This document shows positions 1 to 12,500 of a stretch of 64,000 bases of DNA, one piece after another. This DNA comes from Siderastrea radians. Lineage: Eukaryota > Cnidaria > Anthozoa > Scleractinia > Rhizangiidae. Positions within the stretch are counted from its first letter, which is position 1; every line of letters starts with the position of its first letter. A program made the translations under genes and the position numbers. The notes beneath the pieces are model-generated. The model was not told the DNA's origin, did no database searches, and worked only from the letters and a program-made list of their open reading frames with translations. The stretch is from positions 6,302,967 to 6,366,966 of the forward strand of contig OZ024898.1 of the NCBI GenBank assembly GCA_964017195.1. The letters are read 5' to 3'.

Positions 1-1912
1 CAAGGAAATCGAAGTTAGTCCTCTATGGGAAATTTTGATTTCAAAAGATACACTCTAAGGCCAAAAAACTGTTGCGAACCTCCTTAAACAATAACGAAGT
101 TTGCCAAAATTTTTAATGCCGTTTTAAACAAGGACATAGCAGAATTTTGGTCAAAAAAGAAAAAAACAAAACAAAACAAAATACACATCTTACTCAAGGT
201 CATATTTTTTGAAAACAGTTGGGGCAATTTTAGTGTAAACTTTTCTCAGACATTCGCTGATAGGTATTACAATAAAATAAGGTAAATATAAATTTATCCC
301 AAGTCCAGTAAACATAAGTTACAGTAGCTCGTTTCCGACTCGTTTCATTTTTAAAGCTGGAAAATTCGTTGGCAACTTTCTCGAAAACGCTTTCAAAAAT
401 TTGCCTTAGTCTCAGTACGCATAAAGGGAACGTGTTACTATAATTTCAAGAAAGTCCACAATTTGTAAAAACAACTATGAAGCCAATGCGTTGCTATGGC
501 AACTGCGATGCATTAAAAACTCATTTCAGCAAGTCTATTTCTAACAAAAGTGTGGTGGTTGATCACCCTGGTTTATTTCTTATAATGATGCAATAATTCG
601 CGCATGTAAAACTCGGAAGGTATCAACACTAAGAAATCCAGTCGAGCCACCTTAAGCTTACTCCAGTGCATTCAGCGACCGCTCTTTTCTACGAGAACAA
701 CAACTGTCAAGTCGTGCAAACAAAGCTATTGTTTATTGTCCACTTTCAGAACTTTATTACAATAGTTCTCTTGAGTGATTTTGCAGAATTTGCAATTTTG
801 GCTAGCTGCACTAGGCTTTCACAGAAATTTAGCGCAAGAAAATGCATCGCAAAACAAAGTATAGGTTTTTTGCAGTAGAGAGAAAGTATAGGCTATTAGA
901 TTCTTATCAGGATTTTATCAGTTCTCGCTAAAATAAGTACTTTCTGTCTTTGGCTACCAAAGAACGTTATAAAAAAGGGTGGGATGAAGTTTATGCTTTC
1001 GTTTTTTGTATATGAAAACAAAAGGGACAAGTCATTAAAGAGACCAAACGCTAACGAAGTTTTCTAAACTCGAGCAAAATCCAGTTGAAAATGTAACGCT
1101 TCCAAGGGAATGCGCGTTTTTATTTTGAACACATGATTGAATTTTGAACAAATAAATTAAGTGTTCGCTAGGGGAGGGCATTAATTTGGGCAAGGAAAGC
1201 AAAACCAAAGCAAATACAATATTAATTTCGATACTCATTTGAAAACTGCTCTTTACTTATTAATTAATGATTTACCTAGGCGAAAAATCCAAGGGGAAGG
1301 TAGGAGAAGGCGGGGAAAGGCAGCAGCAAGCTTTAATTCTATTCACATATTACTACTCAGGTTTGTTGATTTGTGTGTGATTACTCGCGTGACTTGCTCC
1401 GCGCTCCTGCCTGTTTGGCCGTCTCGAAATACGATCCAGATACCATCAATAAAAGGCTAATAAAATCCAAGTAGTATTTTAAAAACATTTTTCAGTACAA
1501 TGTGACTTATCTTTGGATTTCACTCTCGCTAAGCTATCTGTCCGTTCAGTTCTGTCCTGTCCGACTTTAATAATTCGTACTTTTTTTTAACAGATGAAAC
1601 TAATAGCAACGTAAGCATTCAAAACCTAATGGTATTTTAGCCCATGATATTCACAGAACTTGACGTCTAATTTTTTCTGCACAGTGCAACTGTGGTGACA
1701 AAATCTCTTTTAGCAAAGAAATAACGTTTCGTTAGAAAGAAATAACCTTTTGTTGTAAATACGCGGCTAAAATCGTTACATCTATCAAGACCAGACCTAT
1801 TCTGGTCTTCCAAGACCGGCGAATGGTGGGTGGGTTCCCCTTTGCCCTTTGTAACTCTCAACAGATGAAGTGTGGCTCATATTTTGACTTATCTATGTCG
1901 TATCTCTTGCAG
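1..1912. other. Upstream flank of the MACPF gene, no gene recognised
   Basis: AT-rich sequence with only short open frames, none with recognisable protein features. It should contain the promoter and at least one 5' UTR exon of the MACPF gene, because the first coding exon is preceded by a splice acceptor (polypyrimidine tract then TTGCAG ending at 1912). I could not place the 5' UTR exon. Confidence 0.5.
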
Positions 1913-3565
1913 GTGCCAATTTGAAAGCAAGTCTTGGAGATGAAAACTGTTTGTTTCATACTGTTGGTTGTAACTGCTGCAATCTGTTGCTCGGGAGCAA
2001 AGAATCCATGGCAACTGAAAGTCGCAAGTAAGCACCTTTTCGTTCTACGTAGAGGAAGTTCTCTTCAAACAAAGACGGCATCCACGATCGTAAGAAAGCC
2101 GAAAACACAAAAGCAAAAGCAAACAGCGTAACTACATAAGTTAAGGGTGCTTTTACACTCCTCCCCAGCCCCCCTGCCGCCACAACTCGTGAATTTTATT
2201 TGCACTTCTGGGAGGGTATCATGACAACAGGCTTAAATGAGTTTGAATTGAGTATTAGTTTAAAGCATTCAAATGCTATCAAAAAATATAATAGTTTCAC
2301 AATGGGAAATCGATGCTTATCATTTCATGCAGGGTACAGGATATTTTCAATTTGGTTTAGATTTTGCAGTTTGTGAATATACCTATCAACGCTTTTAGTA
2401 CTCTAGCCCCGACAAAATTATCGCTGTCTACTGAAAAGCTGAAGTTTGTCTTGGAAACCGTCTTAATACTAACTGGATAACTTTTCCAACTAAAATAAGT
2501 TCAGTGGCGGTGGTTGCCCTTGAAGGACCCAGAGCACATAACAAAAGCTCAGGGTAAAAAAATTAAGAGTATTCTTCTGTTTAATTTCCGGTAAAAACTG
2601 CAGAATTCACCCCCTGAGAATTCACTTATTGATCAGTGCCAATTCCATGAAACTGCACTATTTCTGATTCTTACGGGAACTGACAAAGTAGGGGAATGAT
2701 TTCCTTATATCCCTTTTCATTCAAATTAAATTCAATTTGATTTGGGATTGATTTGAACGCGTATTTGTAACACTAATTGCTCTACTTTAGGTTTCGACAA
2801 CAGTGATAATCCTCAGAACAAGGGAAACGATCCTGCAATAAAAAACGAAGATCAGCCTGAGAGCCTGCTTGATGAGCTACTAGAAGGTGGAACACCTGGT
2901 CAGGAATCCGTTAAGCCTCAGGTAAGTGAAGAGAATTAACTTCTCAAGCCCTTTGCATGAATAAGCTTCCATTATATTCATTCGTGATAGCATTCACGGC
3001 GTAGTTTAATCGTCGAACTTTACACGTGCCGAACTTAATGCAAATTAACATAAACAATTGCTTTTGCTCATTTGCATTAGGTTCGGCACATGTATAGTTC
3101 GACGTTTGAACTAGGCCTAAGTTCCCTGCCGGCAGACACATTGCAGTCAACACTGCAGGATTTCAAATTAACGTTATGTATCTTTTTTAATCGCTTTTTG
3201 GAAAGGACGTTCAGATCTTTCTAAACCTACCAAGACATGTTCCTCGGATAATTAACTCTCAGAGACCTTTAGACACTGTTCGCAGCAATTATTTCTTAAC
3301 CACCTACAGCTACCATAGTTACAAATAACGATAGACTATAGATAACTACTGACATTTAGTAACAGCTATTATTAAACTCTCAACCTCGATTTTTTGCAGT
3401 TTTGTGATTACATCAGTTTTTTGTTCATAGAAACGAGCTGTTCCAGCGGCTGCTGCAGAAGTAGGCACAGAGATAATCAAAGACCTCGTAAAGCAAGCTG
3501 TACAAAAGCAAATAAAGATAATTGAGGAGGCACAGCAGAAGGCGGAAGAATTTATCGGCAAAAAG
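1913..3565 (+). CDS. MACPF gene exons 1-3: signal peptide and acidic/helical N-terminal region
   Basis: Exon 1 (coding 1940-2027) gives Met-Lys, a leucine/valine/isoleucine-rich core and a small-residue stretch ending near Cys-Ser-Gly-Ala, a typical eukaryotic signal peptide. Exon 2 (2791-2921) is polar and acidic (Asn, Asp, Gln, Glu, a Leu-Leu-Asp-Glu-Leu-Leu patch). Exon 3 (3431-3565, exactly 45 codons, phase 0-0) is Ala/Lys/Glu/Gln-rich with hydrophobic spacing suggesting an amphipathic helix or short coiled coil. No domain family is recognised for residues 22-118. Confidence 0.75.
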
Positions 3566-6500
3566 GTATTTTATATCGAGACATGTTCCATGTAATATCA
3601 CAATCTCTAAACGTGTGCTCTGCTTAACTCGCAATGCACTGAAGATGCCGTAAAAACTGTTAAACAAGACAACTGTTTTTGGATAATTCTGGCCACCGGT
3701 GTGGAAAAAGCACGCCTACATAAAAAACGATAAAAAGAAAGTAAAAAAATAGTGATTACCCGTTGGCCGGCGAGAGGGGAGGTGGTGGGAGAAAATTTTC
3801 TGAAATATCGACGCTTCGATGGACAGGGATAGAAAAACACATAAAACGGGCGATTCTGCTTTTAACTTAGAAGGATCCGCCCTGTAACTTCATTGGCTAA
3901 TCAGGAAGAATCCCTGTGCCTGCTACGAACAAATCCAGTGGATCACCATGTGGTGGTTAACGTGTCTGGGCATAAATGACATTTATAATGTCTGGAAATA
4001 ATGTTTGTTTATCTTCTGAATTTTGAGATAACTGTAATTATTTAAGAGGAAGTGAATTTAAACAACTAGCGCGGACAAGAATTTCATTGGAAAAATAGGA
4101 TATACTCAGTTAGGGCTTATGCAACATTTGCTATTATGTGCAATTGGGTTTTTGATTTGTTTTTTGATTTGTCAGTCTCAGTGGTGTTTGTTCCAAGTCA
4201 GAAACAAACGCAGCAAAAGTTTTTGTTTGAAGGCCAACTAATACTAGTAATTCGTCACAAAATCCTGTAGTATGAAAAAGGCCAATCAAATGTTGGTAAG
4301 GGTTCACATTAGGCTTCTGGCAAACAGATTCGACATCATACAATATTGTTAAATACAACTTTGTTCCGCGATGTCAGGGATGTTTGGTCACCCTTTTTAA
4401 CAATGTTGAATGTTGTTGAATTACGTAAATTGGATGTTTTTTGCACGTATACATGTGTACAGCCTTGTTGGTGACACCTAAGAACAAAAGAAAAGTTGAA
4501 TGGTCTTGCTTCAGAAGTCTTATGGCTATCGTGCAAACTTCATTGCAACACCACTCAACGTCATTCAACAGGGTGACCAAACGTGTTCAACATTATTCAA
4601 CAGGGTGAGCAAACGTGTTCAACATTATTCAACAGGGTGACCAAACGTGTTCAACGTTATTCAACAAGGTGACCATATGTGTTCAACATTATTCAAAAGG
4701 GTGACCGAACGTGTTCAACATTGTTTAAAACAAGTTAAACTGTGTTGAATGGAAATGCCGAATCCGTTTGGCCAAAGCCTAACAAAGTGGGAGGGGGGAC
4801 AGGGAGGCTTAAACTTTCCTCTTCCCACCCCCCCTACTCCTACCTTCTGTACACCAGGCTGCCGCCCCCCCCCCCCCGTCCCCTTTCCCAACAGACAACT
4901 AAGCGATATTTCATCTATTTTCAGTTGGAATTGAATATTGAGCCTAACAAAGGTTGGGAAACAGAGACTATGTTTGTTCCTGCTGGTGTGCACGTGGACG
5001 CTGAATACACTAGCAAAGATAAACCGCAAGAGACAAAAACTGCAGTTCAACCATTCACCTATCCCATGGGAATAGGAGGTGTTATGATGAATGGATGTTA
5101 TGGCAGAAACTATCAGCCAGGCGATCCCTGCTATGCATTTAAGAGAATGTCATCCATTTGCCTTGTAAGTAAACTTTGAAAATTTGTAAGCCTGAACGAT
5201 GTTCCTCCTCTTCTTTCATCTTTTTTTGAGACAAAAATTTATTAGACTTATTGTCCCCAAAATGTGGCTATAAATTTTCATCGAATGGATAAACGTATTA
5301 TTTATGAAACAAATATGCTTTATTAGTTTTAGTAAACCTGACTTTTGATAGTTTCATATTGCTAATACATTTTTGATCGACCTTTCAAATGACCTCAAAT
5401 GAATACTTTTTCATCACATTTTATCAGTTTCACTATATCGTTGAGTATCCAGTATTGAGATCAAAGTGGGATTCAAATTTGTAACCATGAAATATTTTTT
5501 TATTCATAAAAAAGTATATTCAAAGAATATGATTCACTAATCTTAATGTTTTCTTGCTATTAAGAAATTAATTGATGGCGCCAACTTCATCGGAGTCGGA
5601 TTTGATGGCCGCGGTGAATACAGCCCAGAATCCCGAAAACTGAGCATTGTACAAAGATTTTGTAAGGGAAAGATAAAGTGAGTTTGCATCGCATTTTACA
5701 TTAAATTTTTTTATATTATTTTTAAGGTGTATACACTATCATCGTCACATGTTGGCGAAAGGCTTCGTGGCCTTTCTGATAATAATAATAATAACATTTA
5801 TTACTTAATATTGCGCAAATTAACATAAATACATGATCAAATGCGCATTACAAATATAACGAAAAGGAAATGTATATGTTTCTGCCATTAAAATTAATTA
5901 AAAAGAGAGTAAAATTTACGTACACCTATGTAGAGTTAAAAATTATATGCAAGTCTAAAATAGTGAGTCTTCAACTGTCCCTTCAACTGTCCCTTGTAGA
6001 GCACATTGAAGACTTTCTATCAATGGTAAAATTTTTGCGAAATATTGTAACACAGCAAAAACTCAACGGAGGGTTTCCAAGAACCCTCCACCCCGTATAC
6101 CACCGTTTGGGTGTGATCTTTCACAAGCATTGTACGAAAGATATTTCAGCTTTCGTGTGCTCTGCAAAATGAGCGACTGCATTTAATTTAAAACATTCAC
6201 ATGGATTCGTAAGGTGTCTGCAGTTTTACGATACTCAACGGTCTTTGACTACTTTGACAGAAATAACCGCTTTTGCCACATAAGTGTTCGTTTCATTAAA
6301 CTTAGAACTAGATAAGTAGGGGGTCAATAGATTGAAATTATTGCTCAACGTGTCGGATCAAAAGACAAGGCTTCGTGTTAGCTTATGATGTGTGTACATT
6401 TTGATGTCTAACTTTTAATTGCAAGAATTTGCCATGCCAATGTTCCTTTCCTTTCATTTCACTAAGAACTGGAATGTTTCTCCAAAAAAGCGTGGTTTTG

Positions 6501-9500
6501 TGTTGGCGCCTGGTGGATGGTTCTCGTTATTTTCTAACTAAAAACAGTTTTGTATTTGAGTTTCTTTTTTTATACAGTAGAAATTTTACCCTCTACCAAA
6601 CTAAACGTATCTCATAACAATCGAACAAGGCTCGCTTAACTCCTGACCAGCAGGAAGAAGGCAGTTTTGGGAATGTGGACAGCGGCGGTCGAATCGAGTT
6701 CTCCAGTTTTCAATTTCTTCACATAAACCAACGTTTCAAAATTTCAGTTCCAGCTAGTACCAGTTCATGTGGCTCTCGAAATTCTTATTAATTAATTAAT
6801 TACATAAATAGAAATACGTGCACGTGGCTTGCAAAAATCTCGCGAGGCCAAAAAGCTGTTCATGTCGATTTATACATGTATGCAAGTTGTAAACATTTGC
6901 TAAAGTGTCTCGAGAAAAGGCTTAAGAGCGACTTTCAGTAAAAATCAAGCAATATCTCAATTTCGCGGCAGTAGCTGAAAAATCGATTTCTTTTGTATTT
7001 TGCATATAATTAGGTATTGGTAAAGCTAGAAACCTGATGTGGTTCGTTTTCGCCAGAAGCGCTTTATTTTCGAAAAAAAACGAGGAAATCGATTCTCCTT
7101 CCCATAGAGAGCAGCAAATCACAGGAAATTAATCTTCAAAATCAGTACTATAAACTTGCATCGCGCTGGTAAACTAAAGCGCAGAGAAAAAGATAGGCAC
7201 TTTCTATCGACAGAACAAGTCTTTTCATTAACTAGACAGTTGTGAAACAGCAGTAGCGAAATGTACTGAACACAAACAATTCCAAACTAAAAGGCAGGTT
7301 TTGATGATCACGTAGAAACTGATTTGGACCATAACTTCTGTGAAATAATTTAACATGTGCCATAATTCTAAATGGTCTCAATCCTCATTCAATAGACAGC
7401 ACAAACATTGAAATAGACCATACCTTGAAACTGGCTTGGGTTATCCATGCTATTTTGTTTGCGTCCACTTCAAACTCAGCAAAGTTTTAACAAATGGGGC
7501 TTAGTGAAGTTGAATTTTGCAGTACACAAAAACACGGGAAAATTTGCTTTTTTAACCAAACGGGCTCGATCTACTTCATTCTTGTTAATTTCCAGCTTTA
7601 ACATTCTTTTTCGTTCCAAAAAGAGGGGGAAAAAAGCCCGAAATGGGCGATTTTCACGTTTCCAAACTTCTGTTCCTTCGTGTGCAAATTTTCTTTGTAC
7701 ATTTGTTTGCATTGCGTTACCAAATACCGTGACTAAATTGTTTAACCAAATTTGGGTATATGATGTTACAGGTGTAGCATATTAGATGTCACGTTTTCTA
7801 GTGGTTTGCACAGAGAGCTCACAACCATAACACCAGTATCGTTCAACTTTTTCTTTTTCCTCAACCTTTTTTGAGATCAACCGAACATTTTAGTTTTTAG
7901 CATCAAGCAACGACGAAGAAAAGAGAGATTGTGTCACTTAACACGGAAATTTTGGTGTACTTCGGTATGCAGCAAAGTTCAACTTCATTAAGCCCCATTT
8001 GTTAAAATTCGCTCTGTTCCGTGCCTTCCCATAGAGAGCAGCATGGATATCCCAAGCCAGTTTCAAGGTATAGTTTAGTTCAATGTTTCCACTGTCTATT
8101 GAACGAGGATTGAGACCATTTGGAGTTATGGCACATGTTAAATTATTTCACAGAAGTTAGGTTCCAAATCAGTTTCTACGTGAACATCAGAACCTGCCTT
8201 TCAGTTTGGAATTGTTTGTGCTCATTAAATTTCGCTACTGCTGTTTTGTAACTGTCTAGTTAATGAAAAAGACTTGTTCTGCTAATAAGAAGTGGCTATC
8301 TTTTTTTCCGCGCTTTAGTTTACCAGCGCGATGCAAGTTTATAGTACTGATTTTGAAGATTAATTTCCTGTGATTTTGACCTCCCAAACCCGAGCATCGA
8401 TTTCCTCGATTTTTCGAAAATAAAGCGCTTCTGGGGAAAACGAACCACGACAGGTTTCTAGTCTTACTAATACCCTTTTATGTGCAAAATATGAAAGAAA
8501 TCGATTTTTCAACTTCTGCCGCCGAATGCTCGATGTTTACTGAAAGTCGCTCTTAATCGCAAAGTCAGAGAAGATACGACACAATTTTTATCTTTAAGTT
8601 AAATCATGGCAGTTGCAACTTGAATCAAAAGTGGCTTATAAATCAACTTGCCATCATCCCATCCTGTGAATCCCTCGTTTCAAGACACTCGTTATGCTTT
8701 TCACCCTCTTGCGCTTTTGTTTTCAATTTAGCCAACTTATTTGAGACACTTCTTCAAGTAAACAGATGTCCACGACGGGGACCATTTTTATCAGTTCTTC
8801 AACCGTTTGTGCCCAGTATCACAAAAACGAGTTTTCCAATATGCTTTGTGGGGGTATGAACACAAGTCAGAAAATTGTAGTGTTCGTTTGTGAGTCCGAA
8901 AACAACAGAATAATGTTCGTATAACCTGCATTTTGAGTTATGAAGATATTTATGAATTCTAACGCAAGCTACTAGCAAAATTTGAGGGATGCAGCTAAGT
9001 CCAGTCGCCTGAATTTTTCCCTACATTTCTGTATGTAATTTTTTTTAACCCGTTCAATTTGTATAATTTATAATCGTACCTCATCCCGAGTTTAAGTATC
9101 CAATCAGAGTGCGCGAAAAACACTATCCACTGGTTTGGTATACAGCTATTTCAATTTACGTTGTCGTATGAAAGATAGGACTACACGACAAGACCGCAGC
9201 GTAATTTCGGGATTTTTATACCTAAGTTCACCAGAATCAGCAGTATCTTGCTTGTGTACAATAGCAAATTAAAGTATATGGATGAGTTTTTACAGTATAA
9301 AAATTGAGAAAAAAATTAATAAAAGGATCATTTTTAGCCAGAACTCTTGTTTAAAATGTAATTTTTAATCCCACTCATCCTTTTGTCTACTTGGTTAAAA
9401 CGGCAAACGCACTCCATAACAAGAACTAACAAGTGAAAATTGAAAGCCGAATCGTGATTGCCGTGTCAATCATCAGATGGTGCCCATTTATTATTTTCAC

Positions 9501-12500
9501 CAAGAAATTCAAAGTTCCTGACTAACTTCTGACAAACGTGAAACTAAGACCGATTTGTAACTACCCACACTACCTTTCGGTCTTGTCACGCAAGCTTGAG
9601 TTAATCCGACAACCTTAATTGAAATAGCTGTATACTAAAACTTGTTATTAACACAGCAGGACAGAATCCCAAACATGATTTATTTCGCTCCTGGGAGAAA
9701 TAAACTTGCCGTACATTTACGGTATCTCATATAGAATTTTTTATGTTTTTTTGTTTGTTTTTTGCAGATATGATGAGTCTGACGTCCCTGATAGCATGAA
9801 AGTGCATGGTGTGTACGACACCAGCTCTTCCATGCATAGTTTTTACAGTCGAGAAGAGTACAAAAAATTTCTTCAGCAACAGGCAGGAATGTCGGGATCT
9901 CATTGGGGTTTTTTCGCCGGAGTTAAAAGGGCTTGGGGAGGCTCTTCCCTTAGTGGATCAGAGAAATACATGTCGCTTTATTCCATTGATATTGATAGGT
10001 GGGTAATAAATACGCGAATCCGTTAAGGGCGGTGCTCCTTTTGTTAATGCGCATACATTCTGTGCATCTTGAGATGGTCCGCGAAACTCTCATACAAAGA
10101 GCATTTTTTGCGCGGTTCATGATACGGGAAAAGCATCATAAATTTAATGGGTAATTCGACAAGCAGCTATCTTTAAAATCACAATTTAACCCTGTACTAA
10201 GAAAATTTGGCTCCGTGCTGTTTTGTAACAAAATAGTTTGACTGGTGGCCATGTTGGAAATTCCCTCCCCTCCCCCCGTTTCCCTCTTTCCAGCTAACGC
10301 TGGGAATGTCAAAGTTACCTGTAATATTAAAACTGAAATTATGAATATATGAAATTCATATATTTGAACTGCGGAATGAAGAAATAAATGTAAAGAAGAT
10401 CTTCGCAGTTTTTAATGCAACTTATGCAGTTGCGAAAAGAAAGCCTGAAAAAATCAGGCTTGCCGGGATTCGAACCCTGACCTCTGCAACTGCATAAGTT
10501 GCGTTAATAACTGCGAGGATCTTCTTTACATTTATTTCTTCATTCCGCAGTTCAAATATATGAATTTCATATATTCATAATTTCATCTTCATCTTTCCCG
10601 GGTACTTTACGAACCAATTTAATGACCAGCTCCCAGTTGGCTTGTTAGCTCAATTGGTTAGAGCGCTGCACCGGTATGATTTTTTCAGGCTTTCTTTTCG
10701 CATCTGCATAAGTTGCGTTAATAACTGCGAGGATCTTCTTTACATTTATTTAATATTAAAACTGTGAAAATGTTCCCACGATATCTGGTATTAGAGTGCT
10801 GAGTTCCTCCTTCTTTCATTATGTGCATTGCACTTTCACCTAACCCCATAAATACAGCAGCTAACAGTTCTAAATTTTTGTAAAACACCTATAGGAATGT
10901 AGAAAGCACTCGCCGCTTTTATTGTAAAACCACATGGCTAAGTTCTGGGTACATTGCAACCTCTCATTTTATGTCAGCATGGCATTACCAAGTTATTTTC
11001 ACGATCTTTACACTATGCTCGAAAAATAGGAAATCAAACCCAAGCAGAGAGACTATAAGGGAGAAATCATGTTTGGTAACCGAATTTTAACGTTGAATGT
11101 AAGCAAGGTACGATTAATACAACTATGCATTATAAAGTTTTGCTCACATATTGGAGCGACCTGATTGGTTGAGTCGTTTTAGAATGAGCAATTTTAGAAG
11201 ATTTCTAAGTACTAATGTTAACCCTCGCCCACAGCTTGGGTTCACTTACACTTTCGAATTCTTCAAAACTTCAGGTTATATTAGTACGCGCGTCATTTTC
11301 TATTCCTTAAATTTTTCTTCTTCATCGTAGGTATGAAATCTTTCTAGACGAAGTCAAGCCAAGCGATTTTAATGTGGAATTTCTTCAGGAATTCATGGAG
11401 CTTCCAATAAACTATCTAGCTCCTGGTGCAGCTGTCAAATTCCGTAAGTGCCCTTCTTTATTCTCCGGGTTCAAGTTCAGTGTACAACTGTAAATGAGTA
11501 AGAAGCCTACATTTTGAAAAGCCCTAACCCTTTACGCCCTGAAGATGAACGTGCATGTTCTCCTTTCTGCTCTCCACACATTTCCTATGATTCTACTAAC
11601 AAAAATTGTTTAAATATCAAGACCACATATCTTGGTGTTAACCTATGTTATTGTCATCACTTGAATGTTTGATCAAATAGTAACAATGTAAACATAAATT
11701 TTCTCTTCATTTAATTCCAAATTGGGATGATCTTATTGGACTTATGACATCATATCTCATAGCCATAGCAACCAATTCCCACCAAACTTTGCCAAACTGT
11801 GTCTAAGGACTAAATTAATACGGTTACTGAAAATGGAAGGTGTTGAGAGAAAATTGTCTCATAAATTGACGAAAAACCTAACGGGAGTTGATATCCCTCC
11901 CCCCCGACCTTCCTCTTCCTTTGTACGCCCGAGGGTTAAGAGCGTTCGTCAAATATTAAAACACACATATATTGCATTTACAGAGGATTTTATTCTTCGT
12001 TGGGGAACACACTACGTAAAGTCAGCAAAGTTTGGCGGTCGGCTTCAAATTTTTCAAACAATGGATGCCAGCCAGTTCGCAAGTAAAGAAGAATTTAGCC
12101 AAGTCGCTGAAGTTGGATACAAAAGTTTGTTTTCAAGTTTTCACGCTAAGTACGAAAGTAGCGGCGGGAGCAGTGAGAAGAAGCAATCCAAAACTTCATC
12201 AACGTCTATAACTGCCGAAGGAGGAGACCAGAAAATCGCTTCTATAATCACAGATTTTAATTCTCCAACGATAAAATATGACCTGACGCAATGGCTGGCT
12301 TCAATTCGTACCTACCCGAAGCCTTTCAAGTTTATGGTGGGCCCGATAATAGATCTGTTAAAGTTCAACCCTTCATCCCTGTTTCCTGATGAAAAAAGAG
12401 ACTGGGGATGTGAAGCAAACATCGCGAACATGAAGGAAGATTCAGAAACCAAGGAAAAGTATTACGAGGTCAGAGTCAATGGCACATTAACGAGGAAGTA

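Noticed and set aside
4742..5179. Open frame of 145 codons overlapping MACPF exon 4
   Set aside because: Only 4925-5164 is exon; the upstream part is low-complexity intron and the frame merely reads through the acceptor.
7447..7785. Overlapping open frames on both strands (112 and 78 codons)
   Set aside because: They lie within the foldback element, have no domain and reflect the inverted arms.
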